Translations under genes and position numbers: made by a program
Part shown: positions 1 to 7,075 of the stretch, piece after piece
How the letters are laid out: the number at the start of each line of letters is the position of its first letter
How positions within the stretch are numbered: position 1 is the stretch's first letter
Notes under the pieces: model-generated
Database searches by the model: none
The model's input: the letters and a program-made list of their open reading frames with translations, nothing else
Told to the model about the DNA's origin: nothing
Source of the DNA: JBEINZ01 sp040377825
Lineage (GTDB): Bacteria > Pseudomonadota > Alphaproteobacteria > Rhizobiales > Ancalomicrobiaceae
NCBI GenBank assembly: GCA_040377825.1
Contig: JBEINZ010000108.1
Coordinates: 1-10,237 of the forward strand
Direction of reading: 5' to 3'
DNA: 10,237 bases

Positions 1-563
1 ATGATCGCTTCGTGACGGATTTCGTTGATCTGACAAGCAAATACGTTCTCGATAGTCCGCTGTCCGGCGACACGACGCTCGGGCCGATGGCCCGCACCGG
101 GCTTGCCGACACTGTTCGTCGACAGACGGCCGAAGCGCTCCAAAAGGGCGCGACCCCGCATCTTGATGCCGCGCGCTTCCCGCATGCGGCCGAGGGCACG
201 CCCTATCTCGCCCCGCAGGTGCTGACCGAGGTCGACCATACGATGACGGTGATGACCGAGGAGAGTTTCGGCCCGGTCGTCGGCATCATGAAGGTGACGG
301 ACGACGCCGAGGCCGTGCGCCTCATGAACGACAGCCCCTATGGTTTGACGGCGTCGGTATGGACAGAGGATGCGGCCGCCGCCAAGCGGATCGGCGATCA
401 GGTGGAGACCGGCACGGTCTTCATGAACCGCTGCGACTATCTCGATCCCGGCCTCGTGTGGACCGGCGTGAAGGATACCGGACGCGGCGCCGCGCTCTCC
501 TCGATCGGCTTCGAGGGTCTGACGCGGCCGAAGAGCTATCACCTGCGGCTGACGACCGCCTGA
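1..563 (+). CDS. Aldehyde dehydrogenase family protein, C-terminal part (5' end outside window)
   Basis: This is the last 186 codons of an NAD(P)-dependent aldehyde dehydrogenase, which would oxidise an aldehyde to its carboxylic acid in the cytoplasm. The frame is open from base 3 (reading DRFVTDF) and ends at TGA 561-563, so the GTG at 12 is internal and not a start. Visible family motifs are EESFGPVVGI (258-287), which holds the Glu and Phe that contact the nicotinamide ribose, then LMNDSPYGLTASVWTED and the GTVFMN strand before the C-terminal arm. The catalytic Cys and Glu lie upstream of the window. The C-terminal segment reads NRCDYLDPGLVWTGVK, where most family members have a PFGG-type motif, so it belongs to a distinct subfamily. 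It is followed after 30 bp by an iron-type alcohol dehydrogenase, which could supply its aldehyde. The family is certain; the substrate is unknown. Confidence 0.93.
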   Translation, partial: DRFVTDFVDLTSKYVLDSPLSGDTTLGPMARTGLADTVRRQTAEALQKGATPHLDAARFPHAAEGTPYLAPQVLTEVDHTMTVMTEESFGPVVGIMKVTDDAEAVRLMNDSPYGLTASVWTEDAAAAKRIGDQVETGTVFMNRCDYLDPGLVWTGVKDTGRGAALSSIGFEGLTRPKSYHLRLTTA

Positions 564-593
564 TCCATCTCTCCCCCGCCATCAGAGCCAGCC

Positions 594-1754
594 ATGACCC
601 TTCGCGCCAATTGGAACTACCCGACCGCGGTCCGCTTCGGCGCCGGCCGCATCGCCGAACTCGCCGACGCGCTTGCCGTCGCCAAAATTGAAAAGCCGCT
701 GCTGGTGACCGATCCGGGCATCGCCAAGCTGCCGATGTTCGCCGCCGTGCTCGACAGCCTCGCCGCCGCCGGCAAGCCCGCCGCCGTGTTTTCCGACGTG
801 AAGCCGAACCCGGTCGAATCCAACATCTATGCCGGCGTTGCCGCCTACAAAGCCGGCGCACATGACGGCGTCATTGCCTTCGGCGGTGGCTCCGGCCTCG
901 ACGCGGGCAAGGTCATCGCCTTCATGGCCGGTCAGAAGCGCCCCATGTGGGACTTCGAGGATATCGGCGATTGGTGGACCCGCGCGGACGCGGCGGGGAT
1001 TGCGCCCGTCGTCGCGGTTCCCACAACCGCCGGCACCGGCTCCGAGGTCGGCCGGGCGGGCGTCATCACAAACGAGAAGTCCCACACGAAGAAGATCATC
1101 TTCCATCCGAAGATGATGCCGGTCGTCACGATCTGCGATCCGGAACTGACTGTCGGCCTGCCGCCGTTCCTGACAACCGGCACCGGAATGGACGCGCTCG
1201 CGCATTGCTTCGAGGCCTATTGCGCGCCAGGCTATCATCCGATGGCGGACGGGATCGGCGTGGAAGGCATCCGGCTCGTCAAGGAATTTCTGCCCCGCGC
1301 CGTCAAGGACGGCAGCGATCTGGAAGCACGCGGCAACATGATGTCCGCCGCCGCCATGGGCGCGACCGCCTTCCAAAAAGGCCTCGGCGCGATCCACGCT
1401 ATGTCGCATCCGGTCGGCGCGCTCCATGACACCCACCACGGCATGACCAACGCCGTGTTCATGCCTTACGTCATGGTCTTCAACAAACGCGCGATCTCCG
1501 AGCGGATGGAACGGCTTGCCGCCTATCTCGGCCTGAAGCGGCGGAATTTCAAAGGCATGCTCGATTGGGTCCTGGAAATCCGCGAGGCGACCGGCGTCCC
1601 GCATACGCTCGCCGGCCTGAAGGTCGACGACAGTCGTCTCGACACGATCACGCGCATGGCCGTGGTCGATCCGACCGCCGGGAGCAATCCCGTCAAACTG
1701 ACGAAGGCGGCCGCCAAGCGGATCTTCATGGCCGCGCTCGAGGGTAGGGTCTAA
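594..1754 (+). CDS. Iron-containing (group III) alcohol dehydrogenase
   Basis: This 386-residue protein has the usual length for the family and would interconvert an alcohol and an aldehyde with NAD(P) in the cytoplasm. The N-terminal nucleotide-binding half carries GGGSGLDAGK (97-106) and VPTTAGTGSEVG (142-153). The C-terminal helical half has the metal site: GMDALAHCFEAY supplies D200 and H204, and the segment from H268 to H282 (HAMSHPVG through HHGMTNA) supplies the other two histidines, with the same 14-residue spacing as in E. coli FucO. All four metal ligands are present, so it should be active with Fe2+ or Zn2+. The ATG at 594 begins just before the conserved fold; the ribosome site ahead of it is weak. 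It lies 30 bp after the aldehyde dehydrogenase and 30 bp before a kinase-like gene, suggesting one operon. B. subtilis GbsB, a choline-oxidising member of this family beside an aldehyde dehydrogenase, is a possible functional parallel, but specificity cannot be read here. Confidence 0.95.
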   Translation: MTLRANWNYPTAVRFGAGRIAELADALAVAKIEKPLLVTDPGIAKLPMFAAVLDSLAAAGKPAAVFSDVKPNPVESNIYAGVAAYKAGAHDGVIAFGGGSGLDAGKVIAFMAGQKRPMWDFEDIGDWWTRADAAGIAPVVAVPTTAGTGSEVGRAGVITNEKSHTKKIIFHPKMMPVVTICDPELTVGLPPFLTTGTGMDALAHCFEAYCAPGYHPMADGIGVEGIRLVKEFLPRAVKDGSDLEARGNMMSAAAMGATAFQKGLGAIHAMSHPVGALHDTHHGMTNAVFMPYVMVFNKRAISERMERLAAYLGLKRRNFKGMLDWVLEIREATGVPHTLAGLKVDDSRLDTITRMAVVDPTAGSNPVKLTKAAAKRIFMAALEGRV

Positions 1755-1784
1755 GGGCGTCCTAAGCGAACGGGGGGCGGGGAG

Positions 1785-2675
1785 ATGTCGGAAGGCTCGG
1801 CCGCCGCCAAGGCCGCCTCCCTGCCCTGCTGGTCGGGTCAAGTCGATCCGGTTCCGCTCGCCGGCGGGATCACCAACACGAATTTCGTAGTGGAAGATGC
1901 TGGCCGGCGTTTCATGGTCCGCATCGGCGACGACATTCCGGTACATGGGATCGTGCGCGCGACGGAGCTTGCGGCAAGCCGCGCGGCGGCGGCGGCCGGC
2001 GTGTCCCCGGCTGTCGTTTTTTCTGCGCCCGGCGTCCTGGTGCTCGACTTCATCGACGGCCACGCCTTGACGCCCGCCGACATCCGCGAGCCACGCCATA
2101 TGGCGCCGCTGGTCGATCTCATTCGGCGCGCGCATGTCGACATCCCCAAACACCTGCGCGGACCCGCCCCGCTCTTCTGGGTCTTCCATGTGCTGCGCGA
2201 TTATGCCCATACGCTGCGCGGGGCGGGCAGCCACCATGTCGGCGCTCTCCCGCGCTTGCGCGCGGCCGCCGACAGGCTGGAAGCAGCCGTCGGACCGATT
2301 GACCTTGTTTTCGGCCATAACGACCTGCTCGCCGCGAACATCATGGATGACGGCCGCCGGCTCTGGCTGATCGATTGGGACTATGCCGGCTTCAATTCGC
2401 CGTTGTTCGATCTCGGCGGGCTCGCGTCGAATAGCGAACTCGACGCGTCGGCCCGAACTCGTCTCGTCGAGACCTATTTCGACTGCCCGCTGAACGACGA
2501 TCTCGCCCGTCGCTTCGCCGCGATGACCGCCGCCTCGCTGCTGCGCGAGACGATTTGGAGCATGGTGTCGGAGATCACCAGCTCGCTCGATTTCGACTTC
2601 GCACGCTATACCGCCGAGAACCTCGCGCGCTTCGAAGCCGCGCTCACCACCTTCGACGAAAGATTTGGCTCATGA
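1785..2675 (+). CDS. Choline/ethanolamine kinase-like phosphotransferase (APH fold)
   Basis: This 296-residue soluble protein has the aminoglycoside phosphotransferase/choline kinase fold, which transfers phosphate from ATP to a hydroxyl group on a small molecule. The N-lobe has the choline-kinase-type loop AGGITNTNFVV (26-36), then FMVRIG (43-48) and a helix glutamate near E61. The catalytic loop is HNDLLAAN (178-185) with D180 as the probable base. The metal-binding segment is IDWDYAG (196-202), followed by FDLGGLASN. The core motifs are therefore intact. The ATG at 1785 is preceded by a G-rich run (1772-1784) that can act as ribosome site, and the conserved loop at residue 26 leaves no room for a much later start. 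The stop overlaps the next start as ATGA, so translation of the flavoenzyme is probably coupled to it. The hydroxylated substrate may be choline, an N-methylethanolamine or another amino alcohol; this is inferred from fold and neighbours only. Confidence 0.88.
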   Translation: MSEGSAAAKAASLPCWSGQVDPVPLAGGITNTNFVVEDAGRRFMVRIGDDIPVHGIVRATELAASRAAAAAGVSPAVVFSAPGVLVLDFIDGHALTPADIREPRHMAPLVDLIRRAHVDIPKHLRGPAPLFWVFHVLRDYAHTLRGAGSHHVGALPRLRAAADRLEAAVGPIDLVFGHNDLLAANIMDDGRRLWLIDWDYAGFNSPLFDLGGLASNSELDASARTRLVETYFDCPLNDDLARRFAAMTAASLLRETIWSMVSEITSSLDFDFARYTAENLARFEAALTTFDERFGS

Positions 2676-5119
2676 GCGACCTGCCGAAATCCGCGAAAAT
2701 CGTGATCATCGGCGGCGGCATCGTCGGCTCCTCGGTCGCCTATCATCTCGGCGCGCGCGGGATCGACGACGTCATTTTATTGGAGCGCGGGCGGCTCACC
2801 TCCGGCTCCACGTGGCATGCCGCCGGCCTTGTCGGGCAATTGCGCACCTCGGCCAACATCACGCAACTGCTCGGCTATTCCGTTGCGCTCTACGACCGGC
2901 TGGAAGCCGAGACCGGTCAGGCAACCGGCTGGAAGCGCAACGGCGGCTTACGCCTTGCCTGCAACGCGGATCGCTGGATCGAGGTCAAGCGACAGGCGAC
3001 GACAGCACGCTCCTTCGGCCTCGACATGCATCTGCTCACGCCGTCCGAAGCGCTCGAACTCTGGCCGCTGATGCGCACCGATGATTTGGTCGGCGCGGCG
3101 TTCCTGCCGACCGACGGCCAAGTCTCGCCCTCCGACATCGCCGCCGCCCTCGCCAAGGGCTCGCGGATGAAGGGCGTGACCATTCGCGAGGGCGTGACCG
3201 TCACCGGCGTTGAGGTGGAAAACGGTCGGGTGCGGGCGGTCGCAACGTCCGAAGGCCGCATCGAATGCGACAAGCTGGTGCTCTGCGCCGGGCAATGGAC
3301 GCGCGAGGTCGGCCGCATGGCCGGCGTCAACGTGCCGCTCGTCTCCGTGCAGCATCAGTACCTGATCACCGAGCCGATCGAGGGCGTGACAAGCAACCTC
3401 CCGACGCTGCGCGATCCGGATCGATTGACTTATTGGAAAGAGGAGGTCGGCGGCCTCGTGATGGGCGGATACGAGCCGAACCCGAAGCTGTGGGACGTCG
3501 ATCCGCTGCCGACCGATTTCGAGTTCCAACTGCTGCAGCCGGATCTCGACCATTTCGAGCCGATCATGGAACTGGCGCTCGGCCGCGTTCCCGCCATGGA
3601 AACGGCCGGCATCAAACAGGTCATCAATGGGCCGGAGAGCTTCACGCCGGACGGCAATTTCATCCTCGGCGAGGCGCCGGAGGTCAAGGGCATCTTCGTC
3701 GGCGCCGGCTTCAATGCCTTCGGCATCGCGTCCGGCGGCGGCGCGGGGATGGCGCTGGCGGAATGGGTGGCAACCGGCGCGCCGCCGTTCGATCTCTGGC
3801 CGGTCGACATCCGTCGCTTCGGCCGCAATCACCACGACCTCTCGTGGATCCGCAACCGGACCATGGAAGCCTATGCGCGCCACTACACGATCGCGTGGCC
3901 GCTCGAGGAATTCGAAACCGGGCGGCCGCTGCGCCGCTCGCCGCTTTACGATCGGCTGGCCTCGGCCGGCGCGGTGTTTGGGGAGAAGCTCGGCTGGGAG
4001 CGTGCGAACTGGTTCGCCGATCCGGCGCGCGGCGAAGCCCGCGCGGATGTCCCGTCCTATGAACGGGCCAACTGGTTCGCCGCGGTCGGACGCGAGCACC
4101 AAGCGGCGCGCGAGGCGGCCGTGCTGTTCGACCAGACCTCGTTCGCGAAGTTCGAGTTGGTCGGCCGCGATGCGGAGGCCGCGCTCTCCTGGATTGCCGC
4201 AAACGATGTCGCCAAGCCGATCGGGACCATCATCTACACCCAGTTGTTGAACGCGCGCGGCGGCATCGAGGCCGATGTGACGGTCACGCGATTGGCGGCG
4301 GACCGTTATCTGATCGTGACCGGCACCGGCTTCGCCACGCATGACTTCCACTGGATCGCCTCGAACATCCCGGACGGGTTGGACGCTCGGCTTTTCGATG
4401 TCACCTCGGCAAGCGCGGTGCTCGTCTTGATGGGCCCCAAGTCCCGCGCGATCCTCAGCGGCCTGACCCGCGATGATATATCCAAGCAAGCCCTGCGCTT
4501 TGCCCGGGCGAAGGCGATTTCGCTCGCCGGCTGTCCGACGCTCGCGCTTCGCATCACCTATGTCGGCGAACTCGGCTACGAACTTCATGTCCCCATCGAA
4601 TTCGCCGCCTCGGCCTTCGATGCGATCGTCGCGGCTGGCGCCGCGCATGGACTGAAGCTCGCGGGCTATCGCGCCATCGAGTCGCTGCGACTGGAAAAGG
4701 GCTATCGCGCCTGGGGGGCGGAAATCGGCCCGGATCACTCCCCCCTGGTCGCTGGCCTCGGCCAATTCGTCAAGCTGAAGGGCACGACGCCGTTCCTGGG
4801 GCGCGCCGCGATCGAGGCGCAAGGCGCCATGCCGCTGCCGCGCCTTTTGGCTGGCTTCACGGTGGACCCGGGCGTCGTGCTGCTCGGCCGCGAGACGATC
4901 TACCGCAACAGCGAGCGGGTCGGGTGGCTGGCGAGCGGCGGCTTCGGCTACACGATCGGCCGATCAATCGGCTACGGATATGTGCGCCGTGCGGCGGGCG
5001 TTGATCGGGATTTCGTGCTCTCGGGCGACTATGAGCTGGAAGTCGCCGGCGACCGCGTGCCGGCTCAGGTCTTCCTCGACCCAATCCATGATCCCGATGG
5101 CACTCGCCCGCGTTCTTAG
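2672..5119 (+). CDS. FAD-dependent oxidoreductase with GcvT domain (dimethylglycine/sarcosine dehydrogenase family)
   Basis: This 815-residue two-part enzyme would oxidatively remove an N-methyl group and hand the one-carbon unit to tetrahydrofolate. Residues 1-370 are a DAO-type FAD domain with dinucleotide motif IIGGGIVGS (12-20). In STWHAAGL (46-53), H49 matches the histidine that binds FAD covalently in dimethylglycine and sarcosine dehydrogenases. VQHQYLITE (226-234) is the family motif near the amine site, and PDGNFILGEAP with GAGFNAFGIASGGG (327-357) closes the FAD fold. A linker domain follows to about 435, then a GcvT folate-binding domain (about 460-715) with NARGGIEADVTVTR (527-540) and its conserved Asp, and a GcvT C-terminal barrel (about 725-805). 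The ATG at 2672 is chosen because it sits in an ATGA overlap with the kinase stop and falls eight residues before the FAD motif; the frame is open further upstream but only within the kinase gene. Dimethylglycine, sarcosine or another N-methyl amino acid are all possible substrates. Confidence 0.92.
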   Translation: MSDLPKSAKIVIIGGGIVGSSVAYHLGARGIDDVILLERGRLTSGSTWHAAGLVGQLRTSANITQLLGYSVALYDRLEAETGQATGWKRNGGLRLACNADRWIEVKRQATTARSFGLDMHLLTPSEALELWPLMRTDDLVGAAFLPTDGQVSPSDIAAALAKGSRMKGVTIREGVTVTGVEVENGRVRAVATSEGRIECDKLVLCAGQWTREVGRMAGVNVPLVSVQHQYLITEPIEGVTSNLPTLRDPDRLTYWKEEVGGLVMGGYEPNPKLWDVDPLPTDFEFQLLQPDLDHFEPIMELALGRVPAMETAGIKQVINGPESFTPDGNFILGEAPEVKGIFVGAGFNAFGIASGGGAGMALAEWVATGAPPFDLWPVDIRRFGRNHHDLSWIRNRTMEAYARHYTIAWPLEEFETGRPLRRSPLYDRLASAGAVFGEKLGWERANWFADPARGEARADVPSYERANWFAAVGREHQAAREAAVLFDQTSFAKFELVGRDAEAALSWIAANDVAKPIGTIIYTQLLNARGGIEADVTVTRLAADRYLIVTGTGFATHDFHWIASNIPDGLDARLFDVTSASAVLVLMGPKSRAILSGLTRDDISKQALRFARAKAISLAGCPTLALRITYVGELGYELHVPIEFAASAFDAIVAAGAAHGLKLAGYRAIESLRLEKGYRAWGAEIGPDHSPLVAGLGQFVKLKGTTPFLGRAAIEAQGAMPLPRLLAGFTVDPGVVLLGRETIYRNSERVGWLASGGFGYTIGRSIGYGYVRRAAGVDRDFVLSGDYELEVAGDRVPAQVFLDPIHDPDGTRPRS

Positions 5120-5310
5120 TCTTTAGCCCATTGGGGCCGTCTCGCGGCGCTTATCCATTGCACCATGTCGAAGGTTGGGATCTTATTCGGCTAGTTCCCA
5201 ATGCTGGACGCCGAGCGATGCTGTTGATCGCGCGGACGTTGCGGCGCCGGGTGGGTTGGTATTGCGCCGTTCTGGGCTTCGATACCAAGGGGAAAACGAA
5301 GGAGTGCACA
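5120..5310 (+). promoter_or_regulatory. 191-bp leader upstream of dppA, probable promoter region with two dyads
   Basis: No credible gene lies here. The region separates the flavoenzyme stop from the dppA start and is the natural place for the dpp promoter, but I see no convincing -35/-10 pair. Two inverted repeats are visible: TTGGGA (5175-5180) with TCCCAA (5196-5201) around 15 nt, and CGGCGC (5242-5247) with GCGCCG (5264-5269) around 16 nt. Either could be an operator or a weak RNA hairpin. Just after the upstream stop there are only 4-bp stems (GCCC 5126-5129 with GGGC 5134-5137) without a T tract, so no strong terminator isolates the two operons and read-through is possible. Confidence 0.4.
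5299..5304 (+). promoter_or_regulatory. Strong ribosome binding site of dppA
   Basis: AAGGAG lies 6 nt before the ATG at 5311, the best Shine-Dalgarno match in the window. It decides the dppA start over the TTG at 5131 in the same frame. The first codons (ATG AAA TTA TTT AAG) are AT-rich in an otherwise GC-rich region, which would keep the start site unfolded and fits a highly expressed binding protein. Confidence 0.85.
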
Positions 5311-6909
5311 ATGAAATTATTTAAGAACGTCGGCATGTTCGCATTGGCCGCCGCCGCGGCCCTCGGGTCGACGGCCGTTAACGCCAAGACGCTGGTCTAT
5401 TGCTCGGAAGGCAGCCCCGAAAACTTCACGCCGGCGATCAACACGACGGGAACGTCGCTGAACGCCGCGCTCCCGATTTACAATCAGCTCGTTCAGTTCG
5501 AGCGCGGCACCACGAACGTGGTTTCTGGCCTTGCCGAGAAATGGGCGGTCTCCGCCGACGGCAAGACGATCACCTTCAATTTGCGCAAGGGCGTGAAGTT
5601 CCACTCCGGCGTCAACGGCTTCAAGCCGACCCGCGATTTCAACGCCGACGACGTGCTGTTCTCGTTCAATCGTCAGTGGAAGGCCGATCATCCCTACGCC
5701 AAGGTTTCCGGCGGCGCCTACGATTACTTTAACGACATGGACATGCCGACATTGCTCGAGTCGATCGAGAAGACGGACGACTACACGGTCGTGTTCAAGC
5801 TCAAGGAGCCGAACGCGCCGATCATGGCGAACCTCGCGATGGATTTCGCCACGATCCAGTCCGCCGAATATGCCGACTTCATGTTGAAGGCCGGCAAGCC
5901 CGAGCAGTTCGACCAGATCCCGGTCGGAACGGGACCGTTCCAGTTCGTCGCCTATCAGAAAGACGCCGTGATCCGTTACAAGGCGTTCGACGCCTATTGG
6001 GGCGGCAAGGCCAAGTTCGACGATCTCGTCTATACGATCACGACGGACGCGACAGCCCGCTACGCCAAGCTCAAGAAGAACGAATGCCAGATCATGATTG
6101 CGCCGCGCCCGGCGGATCTTGAGGAAATCGGCAAGGATCCCGCGCTGACGCTGCTGAGCCAGCCCGGCCTCAACATCGCCTATTGGGCGTTCAACACGCA
6201 AAAGGCGCCGTTCGACAAGAAGGAGGTTCGTCAAGCCTTCTCCATGGCGATCGACAAGGCCGCGATCATCAAGGATGTCTATCTCGGCGCCGGACAGGCC
6301 GCGAAAAACATCATCCCGCCGACCATCTGGTCGTATAACGACGCGGTGAAGGACTACGCCTACGATCCGGAGAAAGCCAAGGCGACGCTGGCAGCCGCCG
6401 GCGTCAAGACGCCGCTCGACATCGATCTGTGGTGGATGCCGGTGCAGCGGCCCTACAATCCGAATGCCAAGCGCATCGCGGAAATGATGCAGGCCGATCT
6501 CGCCAAGATCGGCGTGAATGCGAAGCTCGTCAGCTATGAGTGGGGCGAGTACCGCAAGCGCATGCAGCAAGGCGAGCACTCGACCGGGCAGCTCGGCTGG
6601 ACCGGCGACAACGGCGATCCGGATAACTTCTTCTTCCTGCTCGGCTGCACGGGCGCCCGTCCGGGCGGTCAGAACCTTTCCAAGTGGTGCAACAAGGACT
6701 TCGAGGATCGGCTGATCAAGGCTCGCTCCGAGACCGATATCAAGGTCCGCACGAAGCTCTATGAGGAGATGCAAGTCATCGCCAAGGAAGAGGCGCCGCA
6801 ATTCACGATCGCCCATTCGGTCGTGTTCACGCCGACGCGGAAGGACGTGACGGGTTTCAAGATCTCGCCGCTCGGACGCATGGATTTCTACGGCGTGGAA
6901 CTCCAGTGA
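5311..6909 (+). CDS. dppA: Periplasmic dipeptide-binding protein DppA
   Basis: This 532-residue solute-binding protein (SBP_bac_5 family) captures dipeptides in the periplasm and delivers them to the DppBC pore. Related Dpp systems also carry haem or 5-aminolevulinate. A Sec signal peptide spans residues 1-25 (basic start, then an Ala-rich core) with cleavage expected after VNA, leaving a mature protein beginning KTLVYC. The family features are near-identical in layout to E. coli DppA: PGLAEKW-like SGLAEKW (72-78), GTGPFQ (206-211), the MPVQRPYNPNA segment (376-386) and WTGDNGDPDNFF (430-441). In that last motif D433 is mature residue 408, matching the aspartate I recall binding the peptide amino terminus. 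Four cysteines (C31, C259, C446, C460) sit where E. coli DppA has two disulfides. The start is fixed by the AAGGAG site. It heads the dpp operon and is followed by a hairpin-rich spacer. Confidence 0.96.
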   Translation: MKLFKNVGMFALAAAAALGSTAVNAKTLVYCSEGSPENFTPAINTTGTSLNAALPIYNQLVQFERGTTNVVSGLAEKWAVSADGKTITFNLRKGVKFHSGVNGFKPTRDFNADDVLFSFNRQWKADHPYAKVSGGAYDYFNDMDMPTLLESIEKTDDYTVVFKLKEPNAPIMANLAMDFATIQSAEYADFMLKAGKPEQFDQIPVGTGPFQFVAYQKDAVIRYKAFDAYWGGKAKFDDLVYTITTDATARYAKLKKNECQIMIAPRPADLEEIGKDPALTLLSQPGLNIAYWAFNTQKAPFDKKEVRQAFSMAIDKAAIIKDVYLGAGQAAKNIIPPTIWSYNDAVKDYAYDPEKAKATLAAAGVKTPLDIDLWWMPVQRPYNPNAKRIAEMMQADLAKIGVNAKLVSYEWGEYRKRMQQGEHSTGQLGWTGDNGDPDNFFFLLGCTGARPGGQNLSKWCNKDFEDRLIKARSETDIKVRTKLYEEMQVIAKEEAPQFTIAHSVVFTPTRKDVTGFKISPLGRMDFYGVELQ

Positions 6910-6910
6910 C

Positions 6911-6923
6911 CGCGACGATCGCG
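6911..6923 (+). repeat. Short inverted repeat after the dppA stop
   Basis: CGCGA and TCGCG pair around a 3-nt CGA loop, beginning one base after the dppA stop codon. The stem is only 5 bp and could be chance in GC-rich DNA, but it stands immediately 5' of the stronger hairpin at 6931-6961. Confidence 0.35.
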
Positions 6924-6930
6924 TGACTTT

Positions 6931-6974
6931 GGGGCCGGCGGAGACCCTCTTCGCCGGCCTCGTCATTTTCGTTT
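6931..6974 (+). terminator. Terminator-like hairpin between dppA and dppB
   Basis: GGCCGGCG (6933-6940) pairs perfectly with CGCCGGCC (6952-6959). The stem can extend inward by three pairs, one of them a G-T wobble, to a 5-nt loop ACCCT, and outward by a G-T and a G-C pair to 6931/6961. A T-rich stretch TTTTCGTTT follows at 6966-6974, interrupted and several bases from the stem, so termination would be partial at best. In ABC importers such structures between the binding protein and permease genes commonly lower downstream expression or protect the upstream mRNA end. The stem is seen directly; the role is inferred. Confidence 0.65.
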
Positions 6975-6988
6975 CGGACTTCTCGCGC

Positions 6989-7025
6989 GATTGGGCTCGG
7001 TGCTAGGCTCGGCGCAAGCCCGATC
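6989..7025 (+). repeat. Imperfect inverted repeat and short direct repeat upstream of dppB
   Basis: GATTGGGCT (6989-6997) can pair with AGCCCGATC (7017-7025) over 9 bp, with one T-G wobble, around a 19-nt loop. GGCTCGG occurs twice (6994-7000 and 7006-7012), so the AGCC arm could pair with either copy and two alternative hairpins are possible. Nothing else recognisable lies between here and the dppB ribosome site. Confidence 0.45.
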
Positions 7026-7075
7026 CGGTCGATTTGAACTGCCTATCGCTTCCCCTGCCGAAAGACGAAGGTCCC

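Noticed and set aside
582..2318. 578-codon open frame on the minus strand, opposite the alcohol dehydrogenase and kinase genes
   Set aside because: It spans two well-supported genes and their gap, has a low-complexity Arg/Gly/His-rich product with no recognisable motif, and such antisense frames are common in GC-rich coding DNA.
2555..2671. 39-codon upstream extension of the flavoenzyme from a TTG inside the kinase gene
   Set aside because: The ATGA overlap start at 2672 directly precedes the FAD-binding motif, and the extension reads as out-of-frame kinase sequence.
3998..4081. Repeated ERANWFA segment in the flavoenzyme, at residues 443-449 and 464-470
   Set aside because: As I recall, relatives in the dimethylglycine dehydrogenase family carry a similar paired motif at this domain junction, so it is not a recent duplication.
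2948..4822. 624-codon open frame on the minus strand opposite the flavoenzyme gene
   Set aside because: It lies wholly inside a gene with clear motifs in every domain, and its own translation shows no family signature.
5252..5267. Possible sigma-54-type promoter (TGG ... TTGC) upstream of dppA
   Set aside because: TGG and TTGC are 7 nt apart, not the required 8, and the alternative GG-N10-GC alignment lacks the TTGC block.
5131..5310. 60-codon upstream extension of dppA from a TTG
   Set aside because: The extension would bury the signal peptide inside the protein, has no ribosome site, and the ATG at 5311 has an excellent AAGGAG.
5317..6966. 549-codon open frame on the minus strand opposite dppA
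   Set aside because: It mirrors dppA, has no plausible ribosome site or motifs, and starts inside the hairpin region downstream of dppA.
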